Assembly: GCA_903909815.1 (NCBI GenBank) | Contig: CAIVXG010000152.1 | Span: forward strand, 1 to 51,190 | DNA: 51,190 bases | Direction of reading: 5' to 3' | Source: an uncultured beta proteobacterium | GTDB lineage: Bacteria; Pseudomonadota; Gammaproteobacteria; Burkholderiales; Burkholderiaceae_C | Shown: positions 1-7,930 of the stretch, one piece after another | How positions within the stretch are numbered: position 1 is the first letter of the stretch | Layout: each line of letters starts with the position of its first letter | The notes under the pieces: model-generated | The model's input: only the letters and a program-made list of their open reading frames with translations | Databases searched by the model: none | Told to the model about the DNA's origin: nothing | Program-made: the position numbers and the translations under genes

Positions 1-281
1 AAGGTCGGCAACCCGCGTGTCAATACGGGCGCAGCGCAATAAGGCCGCGTAGCGCCGGATAGCCCTACTTCTGAATGTCGGCAGTCCGGAAATTTGTATG
101 ACCGGCTTCAGCCCTTTCCCCATATTTGCGATATTGAGAGAAGGTGCACCGCCATTGAGTGTCACGCCGTTCCTGGTACAGACTGGATCAAGCGATTTCC
201 GCAAACAAAGGCGCGCACTCGGCGCCAGCCCCGAGTCAACATCCGACGAACTGTTGGGGACCGCGCAAAACTTGCGCTATT
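1..281. other. left edge, no gene recognised
   Basis: No open frame here has a recognisable product; the short plus-strand frames look like chance frames in GC-rich DNA. The only structure seen is a perfect 6-bp inverted repeat, GCGCAA / TTGCGC at 263-277 with a 3-nt loop. It lies just past the stop codon of the minus-strand esterase gene. It has no T-run on the relevant strand, so a terminator role is only a guess. Confidence 0.5.
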
Positions 282-2279
282 TCAGAACTTGTACTTCACC
301 CCGTCGGTCAAACCGGGCCAGTCATCGCTGCGAAACGGTGAAGCCGGCAGTCCGTCGCGGTTGAAAAGGTTGTCCTCCTGTGGGTTGTCCACCCAGCCAA
401 AACGCACGGCCACCGGACGCGCCATGCCGGCGCGCGCCACGATCACCTTGTTGCCGTGGATGCGCGCTTGCGCTGGCAGGAATTGACGGCTCGCGTCGGC
501 CACGGTAAAGCCCTTGAGCGCGGTTTCTCCCTTGGCCAGGACCAGACCCCGACCCACATCGGTAAAGCTGACCTCGATTTGCGAGCCGCGCACCCGCAAG
601 GAGCGGTACATCGGGCCGCCGGCCACGATCTTCTTCATTCCATAGTCGTGCTTCAGCGCCAGCAATGCCAGTCGAAGTCCTACGTCCTGTTTGTTGAGCG
701 GGTGAATGCTGTTGGCGTCGCCAATATCGGTGGCCACCACCATGCCCGTGTGCGGCAGCTTCAAAGTCAGACGCTGGGCATCGCGCAACTCGGCCCAATC
801 GCTGCCCTTGAGGCTGTTTTTCTGCAGCGGCAGGAACGACGCGAGTTGCACAAAGTAGAACGGCAGATGCGGCTGATGCCATTGCATGCGCCAGTCTTCA
901 ATCAGCAGTGGAAAGGTAGAGCCGTATTGCTGGGCACGAGGCACATTGCTCTCGCCCTGGTACCAGATCACGCCCTTGAGGGGCATGCCCGTGAGCGGGC
1001 TGACCATGGCGTTGTAAAGCAGGCTCGGCAGATCATTTGGTGACGGATCGCCCTTGTCAAGGATGCTTTCCACCCGAGCCTTCCATGTGCCCGACAGGGC
1101 GATGGCATCGTCTCCCAGGCGCAGTTTCAGCGCCGCCGCGTCGCCATAAAAACCCCCGCCGCCCCCGTTGTCGAGCACGCGCACGGCGATGAGGTTGCGA
1201 CCCGCGTGCAGCAGGCCCTGGGGCAGTCGGTAGCGCCGTTGCGTGTCCCAACCGCAGGTTTGACCCACCGCTTTTCCATTCACATAGGTATCATCGCAAT
1301 CATCCACCGTGCCCAGTTCGAGCATGGCGGCACGAGCCGCCTGTTCGTCGTTGAGATAGAGGTCGCGTCGGTACCAGACCACGCCATCGAAGTCGCTCAG
1401 GCCCTGCTCTTCCCAATACTGCGGCGCATTCAGTGGAGTCCAACTCTGGTCGTCGTAGTCTGGCCTTTTCCATTGAAAGCTCGCCCCAGCGCCGTCCAGC
1501 GGCGAATGCTGCCAGGCCTGCACCACCGCTTCCATTTTTTGCTGGTAGCGCAGGCGCGCTGCTGGAGCATCGAGCGGCATCGGTTCCGACTGAATTTCTG
1601 GCCGCCTTGCCAGTGCTGCGGGACTGATCCAGGTCTCGACATTTGTTCCGCCCCAGGAAGCGTTGACGATGCCCACTGGCACACCCCGTTCCTGGTGCAG
1701 CTTGCGCGCGAAGAAATAGCCCGCGGCGCTGAACTCACCGGCGTTGCCGGGTCGGCTGAGCTTCCACTGCGCTGGCGCCACGTCGTCGGCCGCCTGGAAT
1801 GCGATGCCCTTGGGAATCTTGATGTGACGAATCCTGGGAAAGTCGGACTGCGCCAATTCCGCGGTGGCGTTCGCCGATTGGGCCACGCTCCACTCCATGT
1901 TGGACTGACCGCTGGCGAACCAGACATCGCCCAACAGCACGTCCTTCACTGCGATCAGATTGTCGCCCTGCACGGTCAAGGTATAGGGTCCACCGGCCAC
2001 CTCGGGCTTGAGCAGCACGCGCCAGCGGCCCTGCACATCGGTCACGGTGCGGCTGACCTGGCGGTGCAATTTGACCCGAACCGCTTCTCCCGGTGTGGCC
2101 CAACCCCAAACGGAAATAGCTTGCTGGCGTTGCAACACCATGTGCTCGCCAAAGATATTCGCCAAGCGCACTTCCGCGTGCGCCATAACGCCCAACAGAG
2201 CGAACCACGGGCCCAACAACAGCCAACTCAAGACAGTCTTCAAAGTGTTTCTCCCATATTCAGGACTGAACTGCCTCAC
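282..2279 (-). CDS. secreted sialate O-acetylesterase-like SGNH hydrolase
   Basis: This 665-residue protein resembles sialate O-acetylesterases, which remove acetyl groups from sugars outside the cytoplasm. A hydrophobic N-terminus ending near AHA-EV (about residue 35) looks like a signal peptide. FASGQSNMEW at 121-130 carries the nucleophile (Ser125). WYQGESN in the middle and DANSIHP near the C-terminus match the remaining SGNH blocks, the last holding the expected Asp/His pair. A galactose-binding-like insert (around TVDDCDDTYVNGKAVG) splits the esterase fold, as in larger family members. The start is GTG and overlaps the TGA of the upstream membrane-protein gene as GTGA, so translation is probably coupled. 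No sialic-acid catabolic genes are nearby, so the natural substrate could be another acetylated glycan. The family is clear; the substrate is not. Confidence 0.87.
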   Translation of the reverse strand: MRQFSPEYGRNTLKTVLSWLLLGPWFALLGVMAHAEVRLANIFGEHMVLQRQQAISVWGWATPGEAVRVKLHRQVSRTVTDVQGRWRVLLKPEVAGGPYTLTVQGDNLIAVKDVLLGDVWFASGQSNMEWSVAQSANATAELAQSDFPRIRHIKIPKGIAFQAADDVAPAQWKLSRPGNAGEFSAAGYFFARKLHQERGVPVGIVNASWGGTNVETWISPAALARRPEIQSEPMPLDAPAARLRYQQKMEAVVQAWQHSPLDGAGASFQWKRPDYDDQSWTPLNAPQYWEEQGLSDFDGVVWYRRDLYLNDEQAARAAMLELGTVDDCDDTYVNGKAVGQTCGWDTQRRYRLPQGLLHAGRNLIAVRVLDNGGGGGFYGDAAALKLRLGDDAIALSGTWKARVESILDKGDPSPNDLPSLLYNAMVSPLTGMPLKGVIWYQGESNVPRAQQYGSTFPLLIEDWRMQWHQPHLPFYFVQLASFLPLQKNSLKGSDWAELRDAQRLTLKLPHTGMVVATDIGDANSIHPLNKQDVGLRLALLALKHDYGMKKIVAGGPMYRSLRVRGSQIEVSFTDVGRGLVLAKGETALKGFTVADASRQFLPAQARIHGNKVIVARAGMARPVAVRFGWVDNPQEDNLFNRDGLPASPFRSDDWPGLTDGVKYKF

Positions 2280-3478
2280 AGTAACTCACTCAAGGTCAGT
2301 GCCGACGATCCCAGCAGCGACTTCTCCCAGGTTTTGTGGGTGTTGGAATTGAGTTCCAACAGCAGCTTCTCGCCCAAAGGCCGCACCGGTGTGACCCGGG
2401 GTTCGATCAACAGCACATAGCGCCCATCCTGCAGCGATCCGATCCAACCCAGTGACTCCACCGCCTCCAGCGGCCCCTCCAGTTGCAGCGGATCCACGCG
2501 CAGCGTTTGCGCCAATTCCGTCAGGTGCCTCCCGGCACGGTGCGCCTGCAATTCGCGCAACAGTTCCAGCGCCAGCCCAAACCTCCAGCCCGGTTGATCG
2601 GCACGGCGCACGACTCCCGACAGGAGACTGGGAAGATAGGCTGCAATCACTGCGCCGAGCAGCACGATCAGCCACACCACGTACATCCACAACAACAGGA
2701 TCGGGACCGATGCGAATGCGCCATAGACCACCGAATAAGCCGGCATCTTGCCCAGATACCAGCCGAGCAGTCGCTTGGCCAGCTCCAATCCCAGCGCCAC
2801 GAACACGCCACCGCTGAAAGCGTGGTTCCATTTGACTTCGGTGTTGGGCACATAGCGGTAGAGTGCGGCCATGCCGGAGACGATCAAGCCGAACTGGAAC
2901 AGGTCCAGCAGCAGGCCCAGTCCACCCGGCATGTCCCCGATCAGTCCGCGCGACACCGACAGCACAAACGAGCTGATCGCCAGACTTCCCGCCAGCAGCA
3001 AGGGGACCAGCGTGAGCACGCCCCAGTAGGTCAGCACGCGCCGCGCCAGTGGCCGCGCGCGGCGCACGCGCCAAATCGCATTCAGCGTGCGGTCGATGGT
3101 GAGGATCAGGGAAATGGCCGTCACCAGCAGCACCATGATGCCCGCCAGCCCCAGGCGGCTGGACTTGGCGGCGAACTGGGTCAGATAACTCATCACCTGT
3201 TTGGCAATGGCTTCGGGAATCAGGCTCTCGGTCAGCCATTGCTGCAAGGCCAGTTGCAGCTTGCCAAACATCGGAAACGCCGTGAACACGGCCAGCACCA
3301 CCGTGAACAGCGGCACCAGCGAAATCAACGTGGTGAATGTCAGGCTGCTGGCGGTGTTGCCCAGGCGGTCTTCGCGAAAGCGCTGTGCCAAGGTGCGCGC
3401 AGTCTCACGCCAGGGAAAGGTTTGCAGAGTGGCTTTCAGGGCCAGCAGCCAGGCTTCAAATTTCATGGCCGCTATCAT
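2276..3478 (-). CDS. YihY/BrkB family inner-membrane protein
   Basis: This 400-residue protein has about six hydrophobic segments between residues 35 and 290. It carries the family's typical N-terminal block (TASSLTFTTLISLVPLFTV) and the central LLLWMYVVWLIVLLGAVIAAY stretch shared by YihY/BrkB proteins. The family was once annotated as ribonuclease BN; that activity is now attributed to RNase Z-type proteins, so no enzyme activity is claimed. The C-terminal third (after about 300) is soluble and resembles the winged-helix-like tail found in many family members. An alternative ATG lies four codons in (3466). It is probably co-transcribed with the overlapping esterase gene, although no functional link is known. 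Confidence 0.88.
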   Translation of the reverse strand: MIAAMKFEAWLLALKATLQTFPWRETARTLAQRFREDRLGNTASSLTFTTLISLVPLFTVVLAVFTAFPMFGKLQLALQQWLTESLIPEAIAKQVMSYLTQFAAKSSRLGLAGIMVLLVTAISLILTIDRTLNAIWRVRRARPLARRVLTYWGVLTLVPLLLAGSLAISSFVLSVSRGLIGDMPGGLGLLLDLFQFGLIVSGMAALYRYVPNTEVKWNHAFSGGVFVALGLELAKRLLGWYLGKMPAYSVVYGAFASVPILLLWMYVVWLIVLLGAVIAAYLPSLLSGVVRRADQPGWRFGLALELLRELQAHRAGRHLTELAQTLRVDPLQLEGPLEAVESLGWIGSLQDGRYVLLIEPRVTPVRPLGEKLLLELNSNTHKTWEKSLLGSSALTLSELL

Positions 3479-3487
3479 GCCACCACG

Positions 3488-3892
3488 ATGAATAGAAAAA
3501 ATGTGGAACTCACCCGTTGGCTGGCGGTGACAAGTGTGCTGGGACTGATCGCATTGGGACTGGCGTGGGAACTTTGGCTTGCACCCTTGCGCCCGGGCGG
3601 TTCATGGCTGGTGCTCAAGGTGCTGCCGCTTTGCATTCCCTTGCCCGGCTTGCTCAAGCGCCGTTTGTACACCTACCGCTGGCTGAGCCTGGTGCTGTGG
3701 CTGTACTTCACCGAGGGCGTGGTGCGAGCCTACGGGGACCGCGCACCTGGCAATTACCTGGCCTTGCTGCAAGTGCTGCTGTGCACCCTGCTGTTTGTGG
3801 CCTGCGCGCTGCATGTGCGACTGCGCCTGAAAGGTCCGCGCATGGATTCCAACGCCGATGCCGACGCGGTGGCCACCCACGTGGCGAACTGA
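3488..3892 (+). CDS. DUF2069 family membrane protein
   Basis: This protein of 134 residues has four predicted membrane segments (about 12-32, 40-55, 65-80 and 93-112). WLSLVLWLYFTEGVVRAYGD and the hydrophobic spacing are characteristic of DUF2069, a family of unknown function common in beta- and gammaproteobacteria. The ATG at 3488 is chosen because it opens the first membrane helix; the open frame extends far upstream, but only antisense to the YihY gene. The start lies 9 bp from the divergent YihY start, so promoters must lie inside coding sequence or overlap. The flavin dehydrogenase gene starts three bases after the stop. Confidence 0.85.
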   Translation: MNRKNVELTRWLAVTSVLGLIALGLAWELWLAPLRPGGSWLVLKVLPLCIPLPGLLKRRLYTYRWLSLVLWLYFTEGVVRAYGDRAPGNYLALLQVLLCTLLFVACALHVRLRLKGPRMDSNADADAVATHVAN

Positions 3893-3895
3893 AAC

Positions 3896-5320
3896 ATGCA
3901 AGCCCTGCTTGAATCCCTGCGCCGCATCGTTGGCGCCGACCACGTCCTGACCGAGGGCGACTTGAGCTCCTACCAGAACGACTGGCGCAAACGCTCCCAG
4001 GGACGCGCGCTGGCGGTGTTGCGTCCGGGCGGCACCCAGGATGTGGCTGAAGTGGTCAGGGCTTGCGCAGCGGCGGGCGTGAGCATCGTGCCGCAGGGCG
4101 GCAACACCGGCCTGGTGGTGGGCTCCACGCCCGATGCGTCGGGGACGCAGATCGTGCTCAGCCTGCAGCGCATGCACGCCGTGCGCCAGCTCGATCAGGC
4201 CAACCTCAGCCTGACGGTGGAGGCGGGCTGCGTCCTGCAAAACGTGCAGCAGGCCGCAACCGACGCCGGACTGCTGTTTCCCCTGAGCCTGGCCGCCGAG
4301 GGCAGTTGCAGCATCGGCGGCAATCTGGCCACCAATGCTGGCGGCACCCAGGTCGTGCGCTACGGAAATGCCCGCGACCTTTGTCTGGGCCTGGAGGTGG
4401 TGACGGCGCAGGGCGAAATATGGAACGGCTTGAGCGGCCTGCGCAAGGACAACACCGGCTACGACCTGCGCGACCTGTTCATCGGCAGCGAGGGCACGCT
4501 GGGCATCATCACCGCGGCGACGCTCAAGCTGTTCCCGGCACCCGCGGCCCGGCTCACCGCCTGGGCGGCGCTGCCGACGCTGGACGCAGCGGTGCAGTTG
4601 CTGTCGCTGGCACAGCAACACCTGGGCGCCAGCCTCACGGGGTTCGAAGTGATGGGCAGGTTCGCGCTGAGTCTGGTGCTGCGGCATTTTCCGCAACAAC
4701 GCGTGCCATTCATGAGCTCAGCCGCCGAGGCGCCGGCCTGGGCAGTGCTGCTGGAGAGCTCGGACCACGAGTCGCAAACTCATGCCCGCATGCAGCTGGA
4801 GCGTCTGCTGGATGTCGCGCTTGAGCAACAGATCGTGAGCGATGCGGTGGTGGCCGAGAGTCTGGCGCAAGCGCGCTCGCTTTGGCACATACGCGAAAGC
4901 ATCCCGCTGGCGCAGCCGCTGGAAGGGCTCAATATCAAGCACGACATCTCGATCCCGGTATCGGGCATTCCGCGCTTCGTTCAGACCACCGACGCCAGGC
5001 TGGAACAGCACATTCCTGGCGTGCGTCTGGTCAACTTCGGGCACCTGGGCGACGGCAACCTGCACTACAACGTGCAGGCGCCGCAGGGCATGGAGCCAGC
5101 GAGATTCCTGCGTGAGCACGAGCAAGCCGTGAACGACCTCGTGTTCGATTCGGTGCTGCAGTGCGGCGGCTCGATCTCGGCCGAACACGGCATTGGCAGC
5201 CTCAAGGTGGTGCAACTGGAACAGCACAAATCGCCGGTGGCGCTGGCGCTGATGCGCTCCATCAAACACGCTTTGGATCCGAACAACACATTAAACCCAG
5301 GTCGGGTGCTACGGCGGTGA
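3896..5320 (+). CDS. FAD-binding 2-hydroxyacid dehydrogenase (GlcD/D-lactate dehydrogenase type)
   Basis: This 474-residue protein matches the GlcD/DLD family, flavoenzymes that oxidise D-2-hydroxyacids such as D-lactate, glycolate or D-2-hydroxyglutarate. The N-terminal PCMH-type FAD domain (about 35-215) contains VPQGGNTGLVVG and GGNLATNAGG, which bind the cofactor. The C-terminal FAD-oxidase domain has FGHLGDGNLHYN and ISAEHGIGSLK, conserved active-site blocks. The length is normal for single-subunit members. It is probably co-transcribed with the DUF2069 gene three bases upstream. The sequence alone does not separate D-lactate from D-2-hydroxyglutarate specificity, so no gene symbol is given. 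Confidence 0.88.
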   Translation: MQALLESLRRIVGADHVLTEGDLSSYQNDWRKRSQGRALAVLRPGGTQDVAEVVRACAAAGVSIVPQGGNTGLVVGSTPDASGTQIVLSLQRMHAVRQLDQANLSLTVEAGCVLQNVQQAATDAGLLFPLSLAAEGSCSIGGNLATNAGGTQVVRYGNARDLCLGLEVVTAQGEIWNGLSGLRKDNTGYDLRDLFIGSEGTLGIITAATLKLFPAPAARLTAWAALPTLDAAVQLLSLAQQHLGASLTGFEVMGRFALSLVLRHFPQQRVPFMSSAAEAPAWAVLLESSDHESQTHARMQLERLLDVALEQQIVSDAVVAESLAQARSLWHIRESIPLAQPLEGLNIKHDISIPVSGIPRFVQTTDARLEQHIPGVRLVNFGHLGDGNLHYNVQAPQGMEPARFLREHEQAVNDLVFDSVLQCGGSISAEHGIGSLKVVQLEQHKSPVALALMRSIKHALDPNNTLNPGRVLRR

Positions 5321-5363
5321 CCGATTTGTCCGGGCGCAGGCGGCTGCCGGCGTACCGCATCCT

Positions 5364-5394
5364 TGCGCACAAAACATGCGCATATAATTTGCAC
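5364..5394 (+). promoter_or_regulatory. ccdAB promoter with phased TGC repeats
   Basis: A perfect TATAAT lies at 5383-5388, 26 bases before the ccdA start. TGCGCA occurs at 5364-5369 and again at 5377-5382, and TGCAC follows at 5390-5394. The three copies start exactly 13 bases apart and flank the -10 box. No good -35 box lies at normal spacing (TTGCGC at 5363-5368 is only 14 bases upstream). CcdA antitoxins are known to bind their own promoters, so these repeats are plausible operator half-sites. That role is inferred. Confidence 0.6.
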
Positions 5395-5403
5395 TTCCTC
5401 ACC

Positions 5404-5408
5404 AGGAG
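5404..5408 (+). promoter_or_regulatory. ribosome binding site of ccdA
   Basis: AGGAG sits six bases before the ATG at 5415. This fixes the antitoxin start and excludes the upstream in-frame codons. Confidence 0.75.
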
Positions 5409-5414
5409 TGCATC

Positions 5415-5690
5415 ATGTTGCAGACCGTTCGAGTCCCCAAAAAAGCGACCAACCTCTCGCTCACGGTCGCCACGCTGGACAAGGCGCGCGAACTGGGCAT
5501 GAACCTGTCACAGACCGTGGACACGCTGCTGGCCGAGGAGGTCAAGCGCCGCTACTGGGAAAAATGGCGGGATGAAAACAGGGAAGCTTTCGCCGCCTAC
5601 AACGAGCGCGTTGCAAAGCACGGCCTGCCTTTGGCAAAATACCGCAGCTTCGGCAAGAGTCTGGGCGACGGCCGGCGCGAACCCGTATGA
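5415..5690 (+). CDS. ccdA: CcdA family antitoxin
   Basis: This 91-residue protein has the CcdA layout. A short N-terminal ribbon-helix-helix region (about 12-45) would bind DNA. A C-terminal toxin-binding segment follows, with the family signature around EKWRDENREAFAAYNERVA and KHGLPLAKYRSF. It would neutralise CcdB and repress its own promoter with the toxin as co-repressor. It is longer than the 72-residue F-plasmid protein because of extra residues at both ends, including a charged tail after RSFG. A strong AGGAG supports the start. The toxin gene begins three bases after the stop. Family assignment is firm; activity in this strain is untested. Confidence 0.92.
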   Translation: MLQTVRVPKKATNLSLTVATLDKARELGMNLSQTVDTLLAEEVKRRYWEKWRDENREAFAAYNERVAKHGLPLAKYRSFGKSLGDGRREPV

Positions 5691-5693
5691 GTC

Positions 5694-6005
5694 ATGGCCC
5701 GATTTGACGTCTACGCCAACCCCGACGCCGCTGAGCGCGCCACCGTTCCTTTTTGGCTTGAGGTACAAAACACGTTCATCGAGGTGCAAACGCGCGTTGT
5801 CGTTCCCCTGCACGCCGCCAAAAGCTTTCACCCACTGGTGCGCAACCTGAACCCGGTGCTTGTGGTCGAAGGCAGGAAGGTCGTCATGAACACCTCGGCC
5901 TTGGGCGCCGTACCCATCACCGATTTGCACCGCCCCGTGGGCAACATCAAGGCGCAGCAAATTGACATTCAGGAAGCGCTTGAAACTTTGCTTGGCGGCT
6001 ATTGA
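5694..6005 (+). CDS. ccdB: CcdB family toxin (gyrase-poison type)
   Basis: This 103-residue protein aligns end to end with F-plasmid CcdB (101 residues): FDVYANP at the N-terminus, FWLEVQ in place of LFVDVQ, and VVVPLHAA in place of MVIPLASA. CcdB traps DNA gyrase in a cleaved complex. In the F protein the last three residues (Trp-Gly-Ile) are critical for this. Here the protein ends in LLGGY, so the Trp position appears to be Gly. That could mean reduced or altered toxicity, or a lineage variant. The TGA stop is one base before the thyA ATG (TGAAATG), so thyA translation is probably coupled to ccdB. Confidence 0.92.
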   Translation: MARFDVYANPDAAERATVPFWLEVQNTFIEVQTRVVVPLHAAKSFHPLVRNLNPVLVVEGRKVVMNTSALGAVPITDLHRPVGNIKAQQIDIQEALETLLGGY

Positions 6006-6006
6006 A

Positions 6007-6837
6007 ATGACAACACACTCCCCGAACTCCCAATACGAAGACTTCATGCGCCACGTGTACGCGCATGGCGTATTCAAGGGCGACCGCACCGGCACTGGCA
6101 CGAAAAGCGTGTTCGGCTACCAGATGCGCTTCGATCTGAACCAGGGCTTTCCGCTGGTCACGACCAAGAAGGTCCATCTTCGTTCCATCGTCCAGGAACT
6201 GCTGTGGTTTCTGAGCGGCAGCAGCAGCAACAACTGGCTTAAAAAGCGCGGCGTGACGATCTGGGACGAATGGGCCAGAGCCGATGGCGACCTGGGACCC
6301 GTCTACGGCGTGCAGTGGCGCAGTTGGCCCACGCCCGACGGCGGCCACATCGACCAGATCGCGCAGGTCATGCAAACGCTCAGGAGCAACCCGGATTCGC
6401 GCCGCATCATCGTCAGCGCCTGGAACGTCGCCGATCTGGACAAAATGGCGCTCATGCCCTGCCACGCCTTTTTCCAGTTTTACGTGGCCCCCGCCACCGA
6501 CACGCACCGGGCCAGGCTGTCGTGTCAGCTGTACCAACGCAGTGCCGACATCTTCCTGGGAGTACCGTTCAACATCGCCAGCTACGCCTTGCTCACGCAC
6601 ATGGTGGCGCAACAGTGCGAACTGGACGTGGGTGACTTCGTCTGGACCGGCGGCGACTGCCACATCTACGCCAACCACCAGGAGCAGGTGGCGCTGCAGC
6701 TGAGCCGCGCCCCTCTGCCCTACCCCAGGCTGCACATCAAACGTCGGCCAGCTTCCATTTTCGACTACGAGTTCGAAGACTTCGAGATGCTCGATTACCA
6801 GTGCCACCCCGCCATCAAGGCGCCGGTGGCGGTCTGA
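6007..6837 (+). CDS. thyA: thymidylate synthase
   Basis: ThyA converts dUMP to dTMP using methylenetetrahydrofolate. The 276-residue protein has [11 protein letters not shown] near residue 27, the catalytic Cys152 in [13 protein letters not shown], and the late blocks [13 protein letters not shown] and DCHIYANH. The ATG at 6007 is chosen because it gives the usual N-terminus ([20 protein letters not shown] follows closely) and sits one base after the ccdB stop; an upstream extension would overlap ccdB. No separate promoter or strong ribosome site is visible. folA follows 12 bases later, so enzyme and recycling reductase form one unit. Confidence 0.97.
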   Translation: MTTHSPNSQYEDFMRHVYAHGVFKGDRTGTGTKSVFGYQMRFDLNQGFPLVTTKKVHLRSIVQELLWFLSGSSSNNWLKKRGVTIWDEWARADGDLGPVYGVQWRSWPTPDGGHIDQIAQVMQTLRSNPDSRRIIVSAWNVADLDKMALMPCHAFFQFYVAPATDTHRARLSCQLYQRSADIFLGVPFNIASYALLTHMVAQQCELDVGDFVWTGGDCHIYANHQEQVALQLSRAPLPYPRLHIKRRPASIFDYEFEDFEMLDYQCHPAIKAPVAV

Positions 6838-6849
6838 CGGGATCGAGTG

Positions 6850-7341
6850 ATGCCGCTGCACCTGATTTTTGCCCGCGCCGCCAACGGCGTGATCGGGAAC
6901 AAGAACGCCCTGCCCTGGCATTTGCCGGAAGACATGGCGCATTTCAAGCGCACCACCCTGGGCTGTGCGGTGATCATGGGGCGCAACACCTGGGACTCCT
7001 TGCCCGAGCGCTTTCGCCCCCTGCCCGGGCGCCTGAACGTGGTGATGACCCGCCAAGCCGACTGGAGCGCGCCAGGTGCGCTGCGCGCCGGCTCCCTGAA
7101 CGAAGCGATGGCGCTGTGCCCGGACAACGCGGACGTCTGGGTCATCGGCGGAGCCCAACTTTACGCTCTGGCGTTGCCCTGGGCGAGCAGCGCCGTCGTC
7201 ACTGAAATCGACGCCGAATACGAAGGCGACGCTTATGCGCCACAATTCGGCCCGCAATGGCAGGAAACGGCGCGCGCCGCGCACGTCTCCAGCAGCGGCA
7301 TTCGTTTCAGCTTTGTCACTTATACCCACACAGGAGTTTGA
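6850..7341 (+). CDS. folA: dihydrofolate reductase
   Basis: FolA reduces dihydrofolate, the by-product of ThyA, back to tetrahydrofolate with NADPH. The 163-residue protein has NGVIGNKNALPWHLPEDMAH near the N-terminus (active-site Trp and the catalytic acidic residue), IMGRNTWDSLP for NADPH binding, and WVIGGAQLYALAL in the C-terminal half. The ATG at 6850 is preferred over the GTG one codon upstream. The stop (TGA at 7339-7341) lies one base before the DUF4337 start, so these genes form a compact operon. Confidence 0.96.
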   Translation: MPLHLIFARAANGVIGNKNALPWHLPEDMAHFKRTTLGCAVIMGRNTWDSLPERFRPLPGRLNVVMTRQADWSAPGALRAGSLNEAMALCPDNADVWVIGGAQLYALALPWASSAVVTEIDAEYEGDAYAPQFGPQWQETARAAHVSSSGIRFSFVTYTHTGV

Positions 7342-7342
7342 T

Positions 7343-7918
7343 ATGTCAGAAGGCGGTTTTCACGTTCACGGCCCCCACGACCATGCATTGGAGCACGCAG
7401 CCGAGGGTCATGGTGACAAGTTCACGAATCAGATCGCCATGATCACGGCCGTCATCGCCACGGTGGGCGCCATGTTCTCCTACATGGGCGGCGCCACTCA
7501 GGCCAACGCCGGACTGTACAAAAACAATGCGGCCATCAAGAAGACCGAGGCCTCCGATCAGTGGAATTTTTACCAGGCCAAGAGCACCAAACAGGCTCTG
7601 GCGGAGCTGGCGCGTGACCTCGCACCCGAAGACAAGAGGGCGACTTACCAGGCCAAGGTGGATCGCTACGACAAGGAAAAGGCAGACATCAAGGCCGGCG
7701 CAGAAAAGCTGGAGGCCGCTGCCACCCAATGGGATCAGCAAAGCGACGAGCAGATGCACCAGCACCACCGCTGGGCCCAGTCGACCACAGCGCTGCAGGT
7801 CGCGATTGCACTGGCGGCCATCGCTTTGCTGACGAGAAAGAAATGGCTGGAATACGGCATGTTCGTGGTCGCGGCCGTTGGCATGGCGATCGGCGTTCTC
7901 GCCATTCTGCACATCTGA
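7343..7918 (+). CDS. DUF4337 family membrane protein
   Basis: This 191-residue protein is recognised as DUF4337, a family of unknown function. A His-rich N-terminus (HVHGPHDHALEHAAEGHG) precedes a hydrophobic segment (about 29-50). A long charged helical region follows (about 60-140, likely coiled coil), then two hydrophobic segments at the C-terminus (about 149-165 and 172-190). The start is the ATG at 7343, preceded by AGGAG inside the folA end and one base after its stop. The position suggests co-expression with thyA-folA, but nothing in the protein points to folate chemistry. Confidence 0.82.
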   Translation: MSEGGFHVHGPHDHALEHAAEGHGDKFTNQIAMITAVIATVGAMFSYMGGATQANAGLYKNNAAIKKTEASDQWNFYQAKSTKQALAELARDLAPEDKRATYQAKVDRYDKEKADIKAGAEKLEAAATQWDQQSDEQMHQHHRWAQSTTALQVAIALAAIALLTRKKWLEYGMFVVAAVGMAIGVLAILHI

Positions 7919-7930
7919 TCTCAGGCCAGC

